From: Halobacteriales archaeon QS_5_70_15
Lineage (GTDB): Archaea > Halobacteriota > Halobacteria > Halobacteriales > Haloarculaceae
Reading direction: 5' to 3'
Length of the DNA: 43,187 bases
NCBI GenBank assembly: GCA_003022005.1
Contig: PXRQ01000074.1
Coordinates: 1 to 43,187, forward strand
Positions 17,369 to 25,689 of this stretch are shown one piece after another (the stretch's first letter is position 1; the number at the start of each line of letters is the position of its first letter). The position numbers were made by a program, and so were the translations under genes. The notes under the pieces were generated by a model. It made no database searches. It saw only the letters and a program-made list of their open reading frames with translations, and was not told the DNA's origin.

Positions 17369-17378
17369 GTTATGAACG
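17369..17378 (-). promoter_or_regulatory. TATA-like box of the small membrane protein gene
   Basis: Minus strand GTTCATAACC, 23-32 bp before the ATG at 17346. Confidence 0.45.
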
Positions 17379-17620
17379 CACCGGTCGTCACCCGTTGACA
17401 CACCACGAGCCCGCCGTGCGGTCGGGGACGAGGGCCGGGCCGGGGGCGAGGGCCGCCCACCCGTACGGACCGTCCTGGGGCAGTGTCAGGAACCGATGAC
17501 ACACTCCGGTCGAGGGCGTACTCCCGTCCGTGGGTAGAGACGCCCGAACGCTACCCTATCTCCGTGCCGGCGGCCGCCCGTGCGGGGTCGGCTGTCCGCG
17601 AGAAGGGGCTCCGGCAGTAC

Positions 17621-17725
17621 CTATCGGTCCGCTCGTTCGCCGCCTCGTTCCCACACGCGGACGGGTTCGCCGTCCGGCGGCGTGTGGCTCACGTCCTTGA
17701 GGGTCCGGGGTTCGTCCGACTCCAT
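17621..17725 (-). CDS. 34-aa acidic small protein
   Basis: ATG at 17725 to TAG at 17621: MESDEPRTLKDVSHTPPDG, then EPVRVWERGGERADR. Composition and codon choice are typical of haloarchaeal small proteins with an HTPP...VWERG core. The family is recalled only vaguely, so no name is given. The frame is buried in a long spurious ORF on the same strand. The AT-rich region upstream (GTTAACTAC at 17751-17759 and TATATACTG further up) could serve as promoter. No neighbours are co-oriented nearby. Confidence 0.55.
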   Translation of the reverse strand: MESDEPRTLKDVSHTPPDGEPVRVWERGGERADR

Positions 17726-17750
17726 TATGTGATCCCGTAGCACTACTGCC

Positions 17751-17795
17751 GTAGTTAACCCTTGGCTATTACCCGTTATTACAGTATATATCGTA
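17751..17795. promoter_or_regulatory. AT-rich divergent promoter region
   Basis: The most AT-rich stretch in this part of the window, containing GTTAAC and TATATATCG. It lies upstream of the 34-aa gene on the minus strand and about 160 bp upstream of the first pilin-like gene on the plus strand. Confidence 0.4.
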
Positions 17796-17926
17796 CTAGG
17801 GTGGAGCCCGGATCCGAGGACGGAAGGACGACGGTCGCGGGTCCGCGAGGACCGGACGATCGCGGATCGGTGTGGGACCGGCTGCATCGGGTGTCGGGAC
17901 GTATCCGGATCTGAGCCGGGACAGCC

Positions 17927-17935
17927 GCTTATGTT
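17927..17935 (+). promoter_or_regulatory. TATA-like box of the first pilin-like gene
   Basis: GCTTATGTT 22-30 bp before the ATG at 17957. A purine-rich GAGGAGGGG follows about 10 bp before the ATG, so initiation could be leaderless or Shine-Dalgarno assisted. Confidence 0.4.
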
Positions 17936-17956
17936 CCGAGGAGGGGAAGCGAAACC

Positions 17957-19597
17957 ATGGGTGGGCAGGTAGGGGATCGGTACCGACAGGGAACCGCAGG
18001 TCAGGCCACGGTCGGCGTCGTGCTCATGATCGCGCTCGTCGTCCTGGGGAGCACGGTCGTCTTCGCGCTGGGGGACCGCGCGCTGGCCGACACCGAACGG
18101 CAGTCCGACATCGAGCGGTCCCAGCAGGCCATGACGCTGTTCGACTCGCAGACCTCGCAGGTCGCGCTGAGCGAATCGGATCGGCAGACGGTCCGCTTCG
18201 GACGGACCTCGGGGAGCTACTCGGTTGACCCGGACGCCGGCGAGATATCGATCATCAACGTCGACCGGAACGACGACGAGACCGACGACGACGGGGACGA
18301 CGACCCCAATGCCGGCGGCGCAGCCAACGACGACGAGTACATCCTCGAACCCACGACGCTCGGCGCGGCCGTCTACGAGAACGGCGACCGCACCATCGCC
18401 TACCAGGGCGGCGGCGTCTGGCAGCTGTCCCCCGGCGACGCCTCCCGCATGATCTCCCCGCCCGAGTTCCACTACCGCGCACAGACGCTCACGCTCCCGG
18501 TCGTGCAGGTGACCGGGGACGGATCGGCGGCCGGCTCGGCCCAAGCGGTCGTCTCGAAGGGTGACTTCCGCGCCCGGCCGGTCTACCCCAACGCCAGCGA
18601 GACGTTCGACCTCGCCGGCGGCGAGCAGTTCCTCAACCCGGTCCAGAACGGCTCGATCATCGTCCGCATCGAGAGCGAGTACGCGGATGCCTGGGGTACC
18701 TACTTCGAGGAACGCACCGACGGCAACGTCACCTACCCCGCCGACGGCGTCGTCGCCGTCGAACTCGTCTCCCTCGCACAGATCGGCGAGTTCGACATGC
18801 CCCTCGAAGGCGGCGCCGTCACCGTCAACGGCGCCGCGGGCGCACACAGCGTCGAACGGGACAACGCGGGGAAGACGGCGTTCTCGATCCGACTCCGACC
18901 CGACGACGCCGACAGCGCGGACTTCTCGAACCTCCAGTGGTCGCTGTACGCCGAGGAAGGGAACCATCACTTCGAGATGCACCTCAAGAAGGCCGGCAGC
19001 GGCGAGGGCTGTGCCAGCGGCACGGTCGGTGACACCGGCGTCAAGGCCCACCTCACGATCTACTACTCCTGGAACGGCGGCACCGACTACCACGGCTGGA
19101 AGACCGACACCCCCATCGACGCCGAGTGCGAGGACCTGAACGGCGACGGCGATTACGAGATCTACCTCGATGCTACCTTCGTCGACGACGACGACGGCGA
19201 CGGCGTCTACGACGACGGGGACGAGACCGACGACGTCGAACTCGAGTACCAGTCGCTCTCCTCGGGCGACCTCGAGCAGTTCAACCCCAACGGCGACCTC
19301 AGCACGTCGGGCAACGGCAACCTCCGCGACCTCGACGGACACCAGGACAGCCCGGTGGGTGACTGGGAGCCCGTCTCCCCCGATCCCGGGGACCCCACGA
19401 CGCTGGTCGCGGACCAGCTCGTCAACCACTACTTCGCCGAGCTCCCCGAGGAGTTCGACCTCACCGTCGACGACAAGAACTCGGACACGACAAACGAGAA
19501 GGCCTCCAGCGGGACGTTCTACAACTCGGGGAACGGCCGGTACGTCACCTACCTCCACGTCACCACCAACCAGATCGAGGTGGAGATCTCGGACTGA
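17957..19597 (+). CDS. Large pilin-like surface protein (haloarchaeal DUF7289-type), paralogue 1
   Basis: 546 aa. The N-terminus has an archaeal prepilin-like pattern: charged leader, then GQATVGVVLMIALVVLGSTVVFALG (split TAGQ / ATVG) as membrane anchor or pilin helix. The large acidic ectodomain carries the shared blocks YENGDRTIAYQGGGVW, MISPPEFHYRAQTLTLP, SEYADAWGTY, EFDMPLEGGAVTV, NLQWSLYAEEG, TDYHGW and VNHYFAELPEEFDL. Asp-rich segments (DLNGDGDYEIY, DDDDGDGVYDDGDE) look like EF-hand or thrombospondin-type calcium loops. Two separated cysteines (EGC, AEC) may form a disulphide. The family label is from memory. It lies head to tail with a close paralogue and converges on the pilus operon. 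Confidence 0.8.
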   Translation: MGGQVGDRYRQGTAGQATVGVVLMIALVVLGSTVVFALGDRALADTERQSDIERSQQAMTLFDSQTSQVALSESDRQTVRFGRTSGSYSVDPDAGEISIINVDRNDDETDDDGDDDPNAGGAANDDEYILEPTTLGAAVYENGDRTIAYQGGGVWQLSPGDASRMISPPEFHYRAQTLTLPVVQVTGDGSAAGSAQAVVSKGDFRARPVYPNASETFDLAGGEQFLNPVQNGSIIVRIESEYADAWGTYFEERTDGNVTYPADGVVAVELVSLAQIGEFDMPLEGGAVTVNGAAGAHSVERDNAGKTAFSIRLRPDDADSADFSNLQWSLYAEEGNHHFEMHLKKAGSGEGCASGTVGDTGVKAHLTIYYSWNGGTDYHGWKTDTPIDAECEDLNGDGDYEIYLDATFVDDDDGDGVYDDGDETDDVELEYQSLSSGDLEQFNPNGDLSTSGNGNLRDLDGHQDSPVGDWEPVSPDPGDPTTLVADQLVNHYFAELPEEFDLTVDDKNSDTTNEKASSGTFYNSGNGRYVTYLHVTTNQIEVEISD

Positions 19598-19806
19598 CGG
19601 GGACCGTCGTAACGGTTGGGGATCACCCGGACCGGAGCGGTGCTCGACGGGAACGGGCTACGACGGCCCCCTGGGGTCGGCACGAACCGTCACGGTCCGG
19701 CCGATGCCCGAGCCGTTACCCGCCCCCGCGGGCCCGACGTGCGAGCGCCGGGGCGCCCGCCGGCGTCCCGTCCGGAACCGTGGATAATTCCAAAATCTTC
19801 GTCCCG

Positions 19807-19816
19807 ATATTATTAT
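19807..19816 (+). promoter_or_regulatory. TATA-like box of the second pilin-like gene
   Basis: ATATTATTAT 25-34 bp before the ATG at 19841. This argues for independent, leaderless transcription of the paralogue and for 19841 over the TTG at 19616. Confidence 0.6.
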
Positions 19817-19840
19817 GTGACGGGGTGGGAATGCCGGCGT

Positions 19841-21433
19841 ATGGAGCATCGACGCCGACCCGACGGTCGCGGACACGCGACGGTCGGTGTCGTGCTCGTC
19901 GTCTCGCTCGTCGTCCTCGGGAGCACCTTCGTCCTCGCCGTCGGGGACCGCGCGCTGCGGGAGACCCAACACCGTTCGGACGTCGAGCGGGCCCAGCAGG
20001 CCATGACGCTGTTCGACTCGGAGGCCGTGGGAGTCGCGCTCGGCGACGCCGACCGCCGGACCGTCGCACTCGGACGGGCGGAGGGTACCTACCGGGTCGA
20101 GCCGAGCGCCGGCACCATCTCGATCATCAACGTCGACCGGGACGACGACGGGGACGACATCGGGTGGAACGCGACCGGGTTCCCGACCGACGACGCGGCC
20201 GACGGCAACGACGATATCGAGTACATCCAGAACGAGACCCTCGGCGCGGTCGTCTACGAGAACGGCGACCGCACCGTCGCCTACCAGGGCGGCGGCGTCT
20301 GGCAGCGAGTCCCCGGCGACGGCGCACGGATGATCTCCCCGCCCGAGTTCCACTACCGCGCACAGACGCTCACGCTCCCGATCGTGCAGGTCACGGGGAG
20401 CGGGTCGGCGGCCGGCTCGGCCCGGGCGGTCGTCTCGAAGGGTGACTTCCGCGCCCGGCCGGTCTACCCCAACGCCACCCGGAGCTTCGCAAACGGCGAC
20501 CCCTTCGAGAACCCCGTCCGGAACGGGTCGGTCGTCGTCCGCATCGAGAGCGAGTACGCGGACGCGTGGGGCACCTACCTCGAGGAACGCACCGACGGCA
20601 ACGTCACCTACCCCGCCGATGGCGTCGTCGCCGTCGAACTCGTCTCCCTCGCACAGGTCGGCGAGTTCGATATGCCCCTCGAAGGCGGCGCCGTCACCGT
20701 CAACGGCGCCGCGGGCGCACACAGCGTCGAACGGAGCAGTCCCGGCCGGACCGCGTTCTCGATCCGACTCCGACCCGACGATCGGGGGAGCGCGAAGTTC
20801 TCGAACCTGCAGTGGTCGATGTACGTCGACGACGGTGCCCACGAGTTCGAGATGCACCTCGAGAGGGCCGGTAGCGGCGACGACTGCTCGGACGGCTCGA
20901 CCGGCACCGCCGCTCACCTCACCGTCTACTACTCCTGGAACGGCGGCACCGACTACCACGGCTGGAGGACCACCACGCCGATCGACGCCGAGTGCGAGGA
21001 CCTGAACGGCGACGGCGACGACGAGATCTACCTTGAGGTTACCTTCGTCGACGACGACGGCGACGGCGTCTACGACGACGCCGAGACCGACGACGTCGAA
21101 CTCGAGTACCAGTCGCTCTCCTCGGGCGACCTCGAACACTTCGGTCCCAGCGGCACCCTGGACGGGTCACACGCGCTCGACGGCCACTCGGCGCCCGGCG
21201 AGCCCGTCACGCCCGTCACCGGGAGCCCGGGGACGACCCGCGTCTCCGATCAGCTCGTCAACCACTACTTCGCCGAACTCCCCGAGGAGTTCGACCTCCG
21301 TGTCGACGACATGGGCTCGGACACGGTGGACGAGGGCGCCTCGAGCGGCGTGTTCTACGAGGCCGGGGACGGCCGGGGGACCACCTACCTCCACGCCACC
21401 GCGGCGCGGATCGAGGTCGAGGTCGAGGACTGA
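19841..21433 (+). CDS. Large pilin-like surface protein (haloarchaeal DUF7289-type), paralogue 2
   Basis: 530 aa, close paralogue of the preceding gene along its whole length. It has the same prepilin-like N-terminus (GRGHATVGVV, VVLGSTFVLAVG) and the same ectodomain blocks. It differs mainly in the Asp-rich linker near residue 110 and in the tail loop (LDGSHALDGHSAPGEP). DNA identity is patchy: long stretches, such as that encoding ISPPEFHYRAQTLTLP, are almost identical while others have drifted. The ATG at 19841 is chosen because the upstream part of the open frame is Pro/Arg-rich and a TATA-like box sits 25-34 bp before it. The TGA stop is the first base triplet of element A3. Likely a minor pilin or an archaellum-like surface component; role unproven. 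Confidence 0.8.
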   Translation: MEHRRRPDGRGHATVGVVLVVSLVVLGSTFVLAVGDRALRETQHRSDVERAQQAMTLFDSEAVGVALGDADRRTVALGRAEGTYRVEPSAGTISIINVDRDDDGDDIGWNATGFPTDDAADGNDDIEYIQNETLGAVVYENGDRTVAYQGGGVWQRVPGDGARMISPPEFHYRAQTLTLPIVQVTGSGSAAGSARAVVSKGDFRARPVYPNATRSFANGDPFENPVRNGSVVVRIESEYADAWGTYLEERTDGNVTYPADGVVAVELVSLAQVGEFDMPLEGGAVTVNGAAGAHSVERSSPGRTAFSIRLRPDDRGSAKFSNLQWSMYVDDGAHEFEMHLERAGSGDDCSDGSTGTAAHLTVYYSWNGGTDYHGWRTTTPIDAECEDLNGDGDDEIYLEVTFVDDDGDGVYDDAETDDVELEYQSLSSGDLEHFGPSGTLDGSHALDGHSAPGEPVTPVTGSPGTTRVSDQLVNHYFAELPEEFDLRVDDMGSDTVDEGASSGVFYEAGDGRGTTYLHATAARIEVEVED

Positions 21434-21512
21434 TACGGTCGTGCGTAGTCCGTCACCGGTGATCGCCCGGCCGGATCGAGGGGTCACCGGTGAACCGTTA
21501 CGCACGACCGTA
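21434..21512. repeat. Palindromic element family A, copy A3
   Basis: 79 bp. The outer 14 bases TACGGTCGTGCGTA recur as the inverted right end, and CACCGGTGA recurs further in on both arms. The left flank is the TGA stop of the pilin-like gene (21431-21433); the right flank is CGA, one change from TGA. Confidence 0.88.
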
Positions 21513-21626
21513 CGACCGGGGCGGGTGCGGCCGGGACCCCGACCGGGATCGAGGAACGGCAGAGGAGTCGGACCGTCCGTAGCGGTCGGCGCGGGAGCTA
21601 TCGTCCCCACCGGTCACATCAACGTC

Positions 21627-21697
21627 TACGGTCGCGCGTGGTTTAAGCGCCGACCCCCGGTCGGATTCTCGTCGGTACGGGACTGCGAACGACCGTA
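21627..21697. repeat. Palindromic element family A, copy A5 (diverged)
   Basis: 71 bp, ends TACGGTCGCGCG and TGCGAACGACCGTA, so the inverted ends are kept while the interior has shrunk. Its right end abuts the C-terminal codons of a broken minus-strand gene. Flanks are GTC and TCC, so the TGA/TCA signature is lost. Confidence 0.7.
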
Positions 21698-21993
21698 TCC
21701 GGGGCGGCGGTGTCGGTCTCGACTTCGTCCGCGCGGACGCCGTACCCGACATCCCCTTCGCGCGGCGTGGCCCCTCGCGCGCCGTTCCTCCACGAACACC
21801 TCCAACGAGCCCGTCCCGAGGTCCCGGTCCCGGAGCGCGACGGGAGCGGGGCCGTTCGCGGTCCGTACCTCCGCGAGGAACACCGGGGCAGGTACGCTCC
21901 GTCGGGCTCGAGGGCGTGCCGGTTCTCGGCGCTCACCCGTACGATACGCTCCCATCCACTGCGATCGTCGTAGGTATCAGGAAGGCAGGTCAT
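21698..21993 (-). pseudogene. Broken small gene with two compensating frameshifts
   Basis: Three frame segments join into a ~95-aa haloarchaeal-looking protein: MTCLPDTYDDRSGWERIVRV, continuing VSAENRHALEPDGAYL; then in another frame VFLAEVRTANGPAPVALRDR, continuing DLGTGSLEVFVEERRARG; then back in the first frame TPREGDVGYGVRADEVETDT. The switches are near 21882 and 21770 and cancel each other. No TGA remains at the end; the frame runs into element A5. An alternative ATG at 22014 is formed by the edge of element B2. No family recognised. Either decayed or affected by sequencing errors. Confidence 0.5.
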
Positions 21994-22013
21994 CGGCGCG
22001 GACCCGGTGCTCA

Positions 22014-22085
22014 TACTGTCGGACATAGTTTGAAGGGCGTCGCCGGGTCGGGGTGGCGACGGTGTTCGGGGAGTTTCCCACAGTA
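22014..22085. repeat. Palindromic element family B, copy B2 (diverged)
   Basis: 72 bp from TACTGTCGGACATAG to GGGAAACT-type complement ending CCCACAGTA, flanked by TCA (22011-22013) and TCA (22086-22088). The latter is the TGA stop of the last pilus-operon gene. The interior differs from B1/B3, but both arms still pair (GGCGTCGCC with GGCGACGG). Confidence 0.8.
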
Positions 22086-22901
22086 TCAGGCTGCGATCGA
22101 GACGTCGATCCGCGACACGCTGACGTAGATCCGCTGGACCTCGAACTCGCAGGCCACCGTAGTGGAGTCACCGACGATATCGCACGGGGCGTCCGTGTCG
22201 CTCACGGGGTAGGCCTCGGCGATCTCGGCGTCGAGGTACCGCTCCCACACGACCGCTCGTTCCGGGGTCGTCTCGACGGTGAGGTTCACCGACAGGTCCG
22301 ACGTGGTCGAGTAGTCCCCGACCCGCTCGACGGTCGTCCCCGAGATCGCGAGTTCCGTCCGGACGAGCACCGTCGAGTCCCCGGCCACGTTCTGTGTGGT
22401 GGACGAGCGGGTCTCGATGAGGGGGACGACGGTGACGTTCTCCCCGTCGGTCCGCCGGAAGACGAACGGCGGCTCGCGGTGCATCACGGCGCTGTCACGG
22501 TCGGCCCGTATCAGTGCCCCGTTCGAGTAGACGAGCTCCGTGTCGTCCCCGGCGTAGACCAGCGGCTCGACGTCGTAGCTGTAGGTGTTCGTGCTCCCGT
22601 CGGCGGTCACGTTGACCTGCCAGGCCGTCGACTCCTCGAGGGCGAGCCCGGCGTCGTAGAGCTTGATCTCGGTCGCCCGGTTCGGCACGCCACGGTGGTG
22701 GATGTCCCGGACGTTGTCCGCGAACACGTCCATCGCCCGCTCGGCGTTGTCCAGGGCGGTCGCGTCCCGGGCGTCCTGGAGCCCGCCGAACCCGTAGACG
22801 TAGACGATCCCGGTCGTCGACGCGACGAGCGAGAAGACGAGGACGAACCCGAGCACCTCGGTCGCGCCGAGACGGCTCCGGTCGCCGGACGGGTTACGCA
22901 C
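22086..22901 (-). CDS. Pilin-like membrane-anchored protein, last gene of the pilus operon
   Basis: 271 aa. The N-terminus SRLGATEVLGFVLVF, continuing SLVASTTGIVYVYGF, is a haloarchaeal pilin-like anchor. The ectodomain is predicted extracellular, with two cysteines near the C-terminus (PCDIV, VACEF) that could pair. The family is one of the unnamed haloarchaeal DUFs that accompany PilB/PilC pairs; the exact DUF number is not asserted. It overlaps the previous gene by 8 bp. Its stop codon is the edge of element B2, which may end the operon transcript. Confidence 0.82.
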   Translation of the reverse strand: MRNPSGDRSRLGATEVLGFVLVFSLVASTTGIVYVYGFGGLQDARDATALDNAERAMDVFADNVRDIHHRGVPNRATEIKLYDAGLALEESTAWQVNVTADGSTNTYSYDVEPLVYAGDDTELVYSNGALIRADRDSAVMHREPPFVFRRTDGENVTVVPLIETRSSTTQNVAGDSTVLVRTELAISGTTVERVGDYSTTSDLSVNLTVETTPERAVVWERYLDAEIAEAYPVSDTDAPCDIVGDSTTVACEFEVQRIYVSVSRIDVSIAA

Positions 22902-23358
22902 TGGACACCTCCAGCTCCCCGCTCCCGTTCAGTTCGACGGCGAAGTCGCCGCCGCCGACGGTCGTTTCGGCGACCGGCGTCTCCGTCCGGACCGACATCT
23001 CGACGGTCAGGTCGGGCGTCGTCGTCCGGAGCACGATGTCGACCGGATCGTCCGGGGTCGCCCCCGGACTGATCTCGATCCGGTAGGTGGATCCCGTTAT
23101 CGACCGGGGAAGCTGTCGGGTCACCCGCACCTCGGAGGGCGTGCCGACCCTGGCGAGCCGGTCGGCCGCGGAGAGGTCGCTGGCCACCTGCTGTCCGACG
23201 ACGCGCATCTCGCCCCGGGCGGTCCCCTCCCGCTGGTCCTCGACGAACCCTCCCAGGCCGACGAGCAGGCCACCGACCAGCAGCGTCGTGATCGACAGCG
23301 TCAGCACGTAGCCCACCGTGGTCGAGACCCCGCGGCGGTCGACGGCGGGTCTATCCAT
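22894..23358 (-). CDS. Pilin-like protein of the pilus operon (154 aa)
   Basis: Starts DRRGVSTTVGYVLTLS, then a hydrophobic helix (TTLLVGGLLVGLGGFV) right at the N-terminus, the archaeal class III prepilin-like layout, followed by QRE and a soluble domain rich in Val and Thr. The ATG at 23358 is chosen over the long open frame because it overlaps the stop of the preceding gene by 8 bp, the normal coupling in this operon. It probably forms part of the filament or its tip; no specific function is visible. Confidence 0.8.
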   Translation of the reverse strand: MDRPAVDRRGVSTTVGYVLTLSITTLLVGGLLVGLGGFVEDQREGTARGEMRVVGQQVASDLSAADRLARVGTPSEVRVTRQLPRSITGSTYRIEISPGATPDDPVDIVLRTTTPDLTVEMSVRTETPVAETTVGGGDFAVELNGSGELEVSSA

Positions 23359-24280
23359 CGAACTCACCCGGCGCGACCGTGACGTTCGTCCGGTAGTCGA
23401 CCCGCTGTGACTGGAAGGCGATCTCGACCCAGACCGCGTAGAGCGTCTCCATCTCGCTCGGCCCCGCATCCCCAGGGGAGCCGACGTCAACGCTCGTGGT
23501 GTTGGCAACGAGGCTGTACGACCCGGTGACGTTGTCCGCCTGGTCGAACTCGACGTCGTAGGGTCGGGGGAGATCCTCGATCCGTCCGAGGGCGGCACAG
23601 TGCTCGCCGGCCACCGTCGCTTCCGTGATGTCCACCACCGTCCGTGCGCCCGTGTCGGTACACGGGCCGAACGACCGGCCGGCCGTCGTATCGGTGACCA
23701 GCAGGGACGTCGTATGGCTGTCGTTGTAGACGCTCACCACGAATTCGCTCCCCCCCGAGTCGAACGTGACGTTGAACACACTGCCGGTGAGCGGCGTGGA
23801 CGTTTCGTTGAGCGACGCCTGTGTCGCGTTCATCCGGAAGTCCCGCACCCCGTGGGCGTCGGTGGCGACGGTCCAGCTCGGGTTCGGGGGGGAGGCGGTG
23901 TCGCTGAAGTTCCGGTCGCCGGTCTGGTTCACGGTCGTCCCGTTGACCGTCGCATTGACCGTCGCGTTGGTCAGCAGGCCCCGCCGCGCGGAGGCCCTGG
24001 CGACCTGTGCGGAGACGTTCGAGGTACCGTCGGTCACGTTCCGTACCTGCTCGCTCGTGTCGTCGGGGTTGTGACCCACCTCGTACTCGACGAGCCCGCC
24101 GACGGAGTCCCGGACGGCCGCCGTGTGGCCGACGGCCTCCGAGGCGGTCGGATCGGCCCGGCTGGCGAGGTTGTGGGTGTAGATGCCGGAGTTCAGCACG
24201 ATCGCGAGCGCGACCAGCCCGACGGCCACCACCAGCCCGCCGACCAGGATGAGCTGTGCCCGGTCCCGGGGACGGTTCAC
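23351..24280 (-). CDS. Pilin-like protein of the pilus operon (309 aa)
   Basis: N-terminus RDRAQLILVGGLVVAVGLVA followed by LAIVLNSGIYTHNLASR, a conserved pattern in haloarchaeal pilus operons. The ectodomain is long and rich in N-x-S/T sequons (LTNATVNATVNGTT), so heavy N-glycosylation is plausible, as in haloarchaeal pilins. Two cysteines (FGPC, EHC) are present. The start is GTG at 24280, overlapping the preceding TGA as GTGA. The upstream open frame to 24946 is a shadow. Confidence 0.8.
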   Translation of the reverse strand: MNRPRDRAQLILVGGLVVAVGLVALAIVLNSGIYTHNLASRADPTASEAVGHTAAVRDSVGGLVEYEVGHNPDDTSEQVRNVTDGTSNVSAQVARASARRGLLTNATVNATVNGTTVNQTGDRNFSDTASPPNPSWTVATDAHGVRDFRMNATQASLNETSTPLTGSVFNVTFDSGGSEFVVSVYNDSHTTSLLVTDTTAGRSFGPCTDTGARTVVDITEATVAGEHCAALGRIEDLPRPYDVEFDQADNVTGSYSLVANTTSVDVGSPGDAGPSEMETLYAVWVEIAFQSQRVDYRTNVTVAPGEFDG

Positions 24281-24939
24281 TGGCGCCACACGACCACCTC
24301 CACGGTCACCACGTTGTAGATCCCCGAGGCGCTGATGTCGTCGGCGTAGAAGTCCCCCCCCGAGACGACCGTCCCGTTCGGCACGTTCGACGCGTTGTGC
24401 AGTTCGTCGTCGTCGTAGAGGGTGACGACCCGGGAGGCCGCCGCGGCGTTGTCCGTCGGCCCGCCGCGGTAGACCATCCGCTGGGACCGCCGCCCCTCGA
24501 CGACGCCGTCGTCGTCCCGGTCGTCGCCGTAGCGGACGTAGACGTTGAACACGATGCCTCGACCGTCGAACGCCCGCGAGAGCAGCGTCCCGAAGTCGTT
24601 GTCCGGCGGATCGTTCGTGTGGTAGCTCTGGTTCACCTCCGCGCCGTGGAACTTCTCGCCGGAGGCGTTCCAGTTGAGCACCGCGACCCGGAGCGAACCG
24701 TTCTCGGCCGCGGCCGCGAGCACGCCCTCGGCGGTCGCGGCCTGCTGGTTCTCGATGTGCTGGCTGGACGTGCTGGCCGACAGGGGGGTCACCGCCGTCG
24801 CCTGCAGCGCGAACACCAGCCCCCCGAGCAGGACCAGCGACGCGACGACCGCCTCGAGCGCGAACGCCTGCCCGCGGTCCTCCCCGCCCGCTACGCCGTG
24901 CCCGCCGTCCCCGTCGGGATAGTCGCGTCGGCCCCGCAT
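24277..24939 (-). CDS. Pilin-like protein of the pilus operon (220 aa)
   Basis: N-terminus EDRGQAFALEAVVASLVLL, then GGLVFALQATAVTPLSAS. The RGQ before the hydrophobic helix with a Glu at about +5 (FALEA) is the classic prepilin peptidase signature, making this one of the best pilin candidates of the set. The ectodomain contains NGSLRVAVLNWNASGE and ends in IYNVVTVEVVVWRQ. It directly follows the preceding gene with no spacing (stop 24940-24942, ATG at 24939). Confidence 0.83.
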   Translation of the reverse strand: MRGRRDYPDGDGGHGVAGGEDRGQAFALEAVVASLVLLGGLVFALQATAVTPLSASTSSQHIENQQAATAEGVLAAAAENGSLRVAVLNWNASGEKFHGAEVNQSYHTNDPPDNDFGTLLSRAFDGRGIVFNVYVRYGDDRDDDGVVEGRRSQRMVYRGGPTDNAAAASRVVTLYDDDELHNASNVPNGTVVSGGDFYADDISASGIYNVVTVEVVVWRQ

Positions 24940-25689
24940 CTACCACACCTCCACGACCAGCGTCGCGTCGTTCGTCCCGTCGTGGAACTCGCCCTCCATC
25001 CGGACGAACCGCCGGGCGGCGAGGACCGAGTCCGAACCGGAGGGGGGCGTCGAACCGATCTCGAAGAGGACGTCGTCGTCGGCGCTGGCGGTCCTCAGGT
25101 CACACTGCCCGCCGTCGAACGGCGTGTGTCCCTCGATGATGCGGTCCTCGCTGTTGTCGTCGATGCAGAGCGGGAGCACCCGGTCGTCGTCGGTGCCGTT
25201 GTCCGGGTCGTCGGCGCTGGCGGTCGTCAGGTCCCGCACGAGCCGGACCCGGACGTTCAGGTCCGCGCCCGTGCTGCTCGAGAGCGCGAGGCGGTCCTCG
25301 AACGAGATGTCCTGGAAGTTGCAGTCCCCCGCGTACGTCCCGGTGCCGAACGGCTCGGCGTACGTCCCGTCACCGTCCACGTTCTCGGCGTCGTCACCCC
25401 CGGGATCGAAGCCGTCCTCGCGGGACTCGAAGAAGATCACGGTACACTCCCGGTCGAGCAGGTGCGGGCGGTCGGGGCTCGCCAGCGTCTCCTCGATGAG
25501 GTCGGTCGCGATCCGGTCGGCCGCCGAGAGCTCCTCCTGTGTGCTCTCCTCGAACGGCTCGAGCATCCCCGGCACGAACGTCAGGACGAAGATCGCCGTG
25601 AGCAGGAAGACGCTCACGCCGAGCGCGAAGTCGAGGGTCGTCTGTCCGCGCTCGTCCGCCGTGTTCGGCCGTCGACGATCTCGGGTCAT
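24940..25689 (-). CDS. Pilin-like protein of the pilus operon (249 aa)
   Basis: Starts TRDRRRPNTADERGQTTLDF, with a membrane helix GVSVFLLTAIFVLTFVPGML. ERGQTTLDFALG is a prepilin peptidase-like site. The ectodomain is very acidic, with four cysteines (RECTV, GDCNF, LPLCID, GQCDL) that could form two disulphides. Two starts are possible: ATG 25689, with GAGAGGA about 8 bp upstream, or ATG 25818, which would add a leader made of three 9-residue GDRTTTSSP-like repeats. The shorter form gives a normal prepilin leader length and is preferred. Confidence 0.8.
   Translation of the reverse strand: MTRDRRRPNTADERGQTTLDFALGVSVFLLTAIFVLTFVPGMLEPFEESTQEELSAADRIATDLIEETLASPDRPHLLDRECTVIFFESREDGFDPGGDDAENVDGDGTYAEPFGTGTYAGDCNFQDISFEDRLALSSSTGADLNVRVRLVRDLTTASADDPDNGTDDDRVLPLCIDDNSEDRIIEGHTPFDGGQCDLRTASADDDVLFEIGSTPPSGSDSVLAARRFVRMEGEFHDGTNDATLVVEVW

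Noticed and set aside
17621..19558. 645-codon minus-strand open frame opposite the first pilin-like gene
   Set aside because: Shadow of the plus-strand gene; only its last 34 codons look like a real small gene and are reported separately.
19597..19635. Possible decayed family A element after the first pilin-like gene
   Set aside because: GTCGTAACGGTT and GATCACC resemble part of an arm, but no inverted far end could be found.
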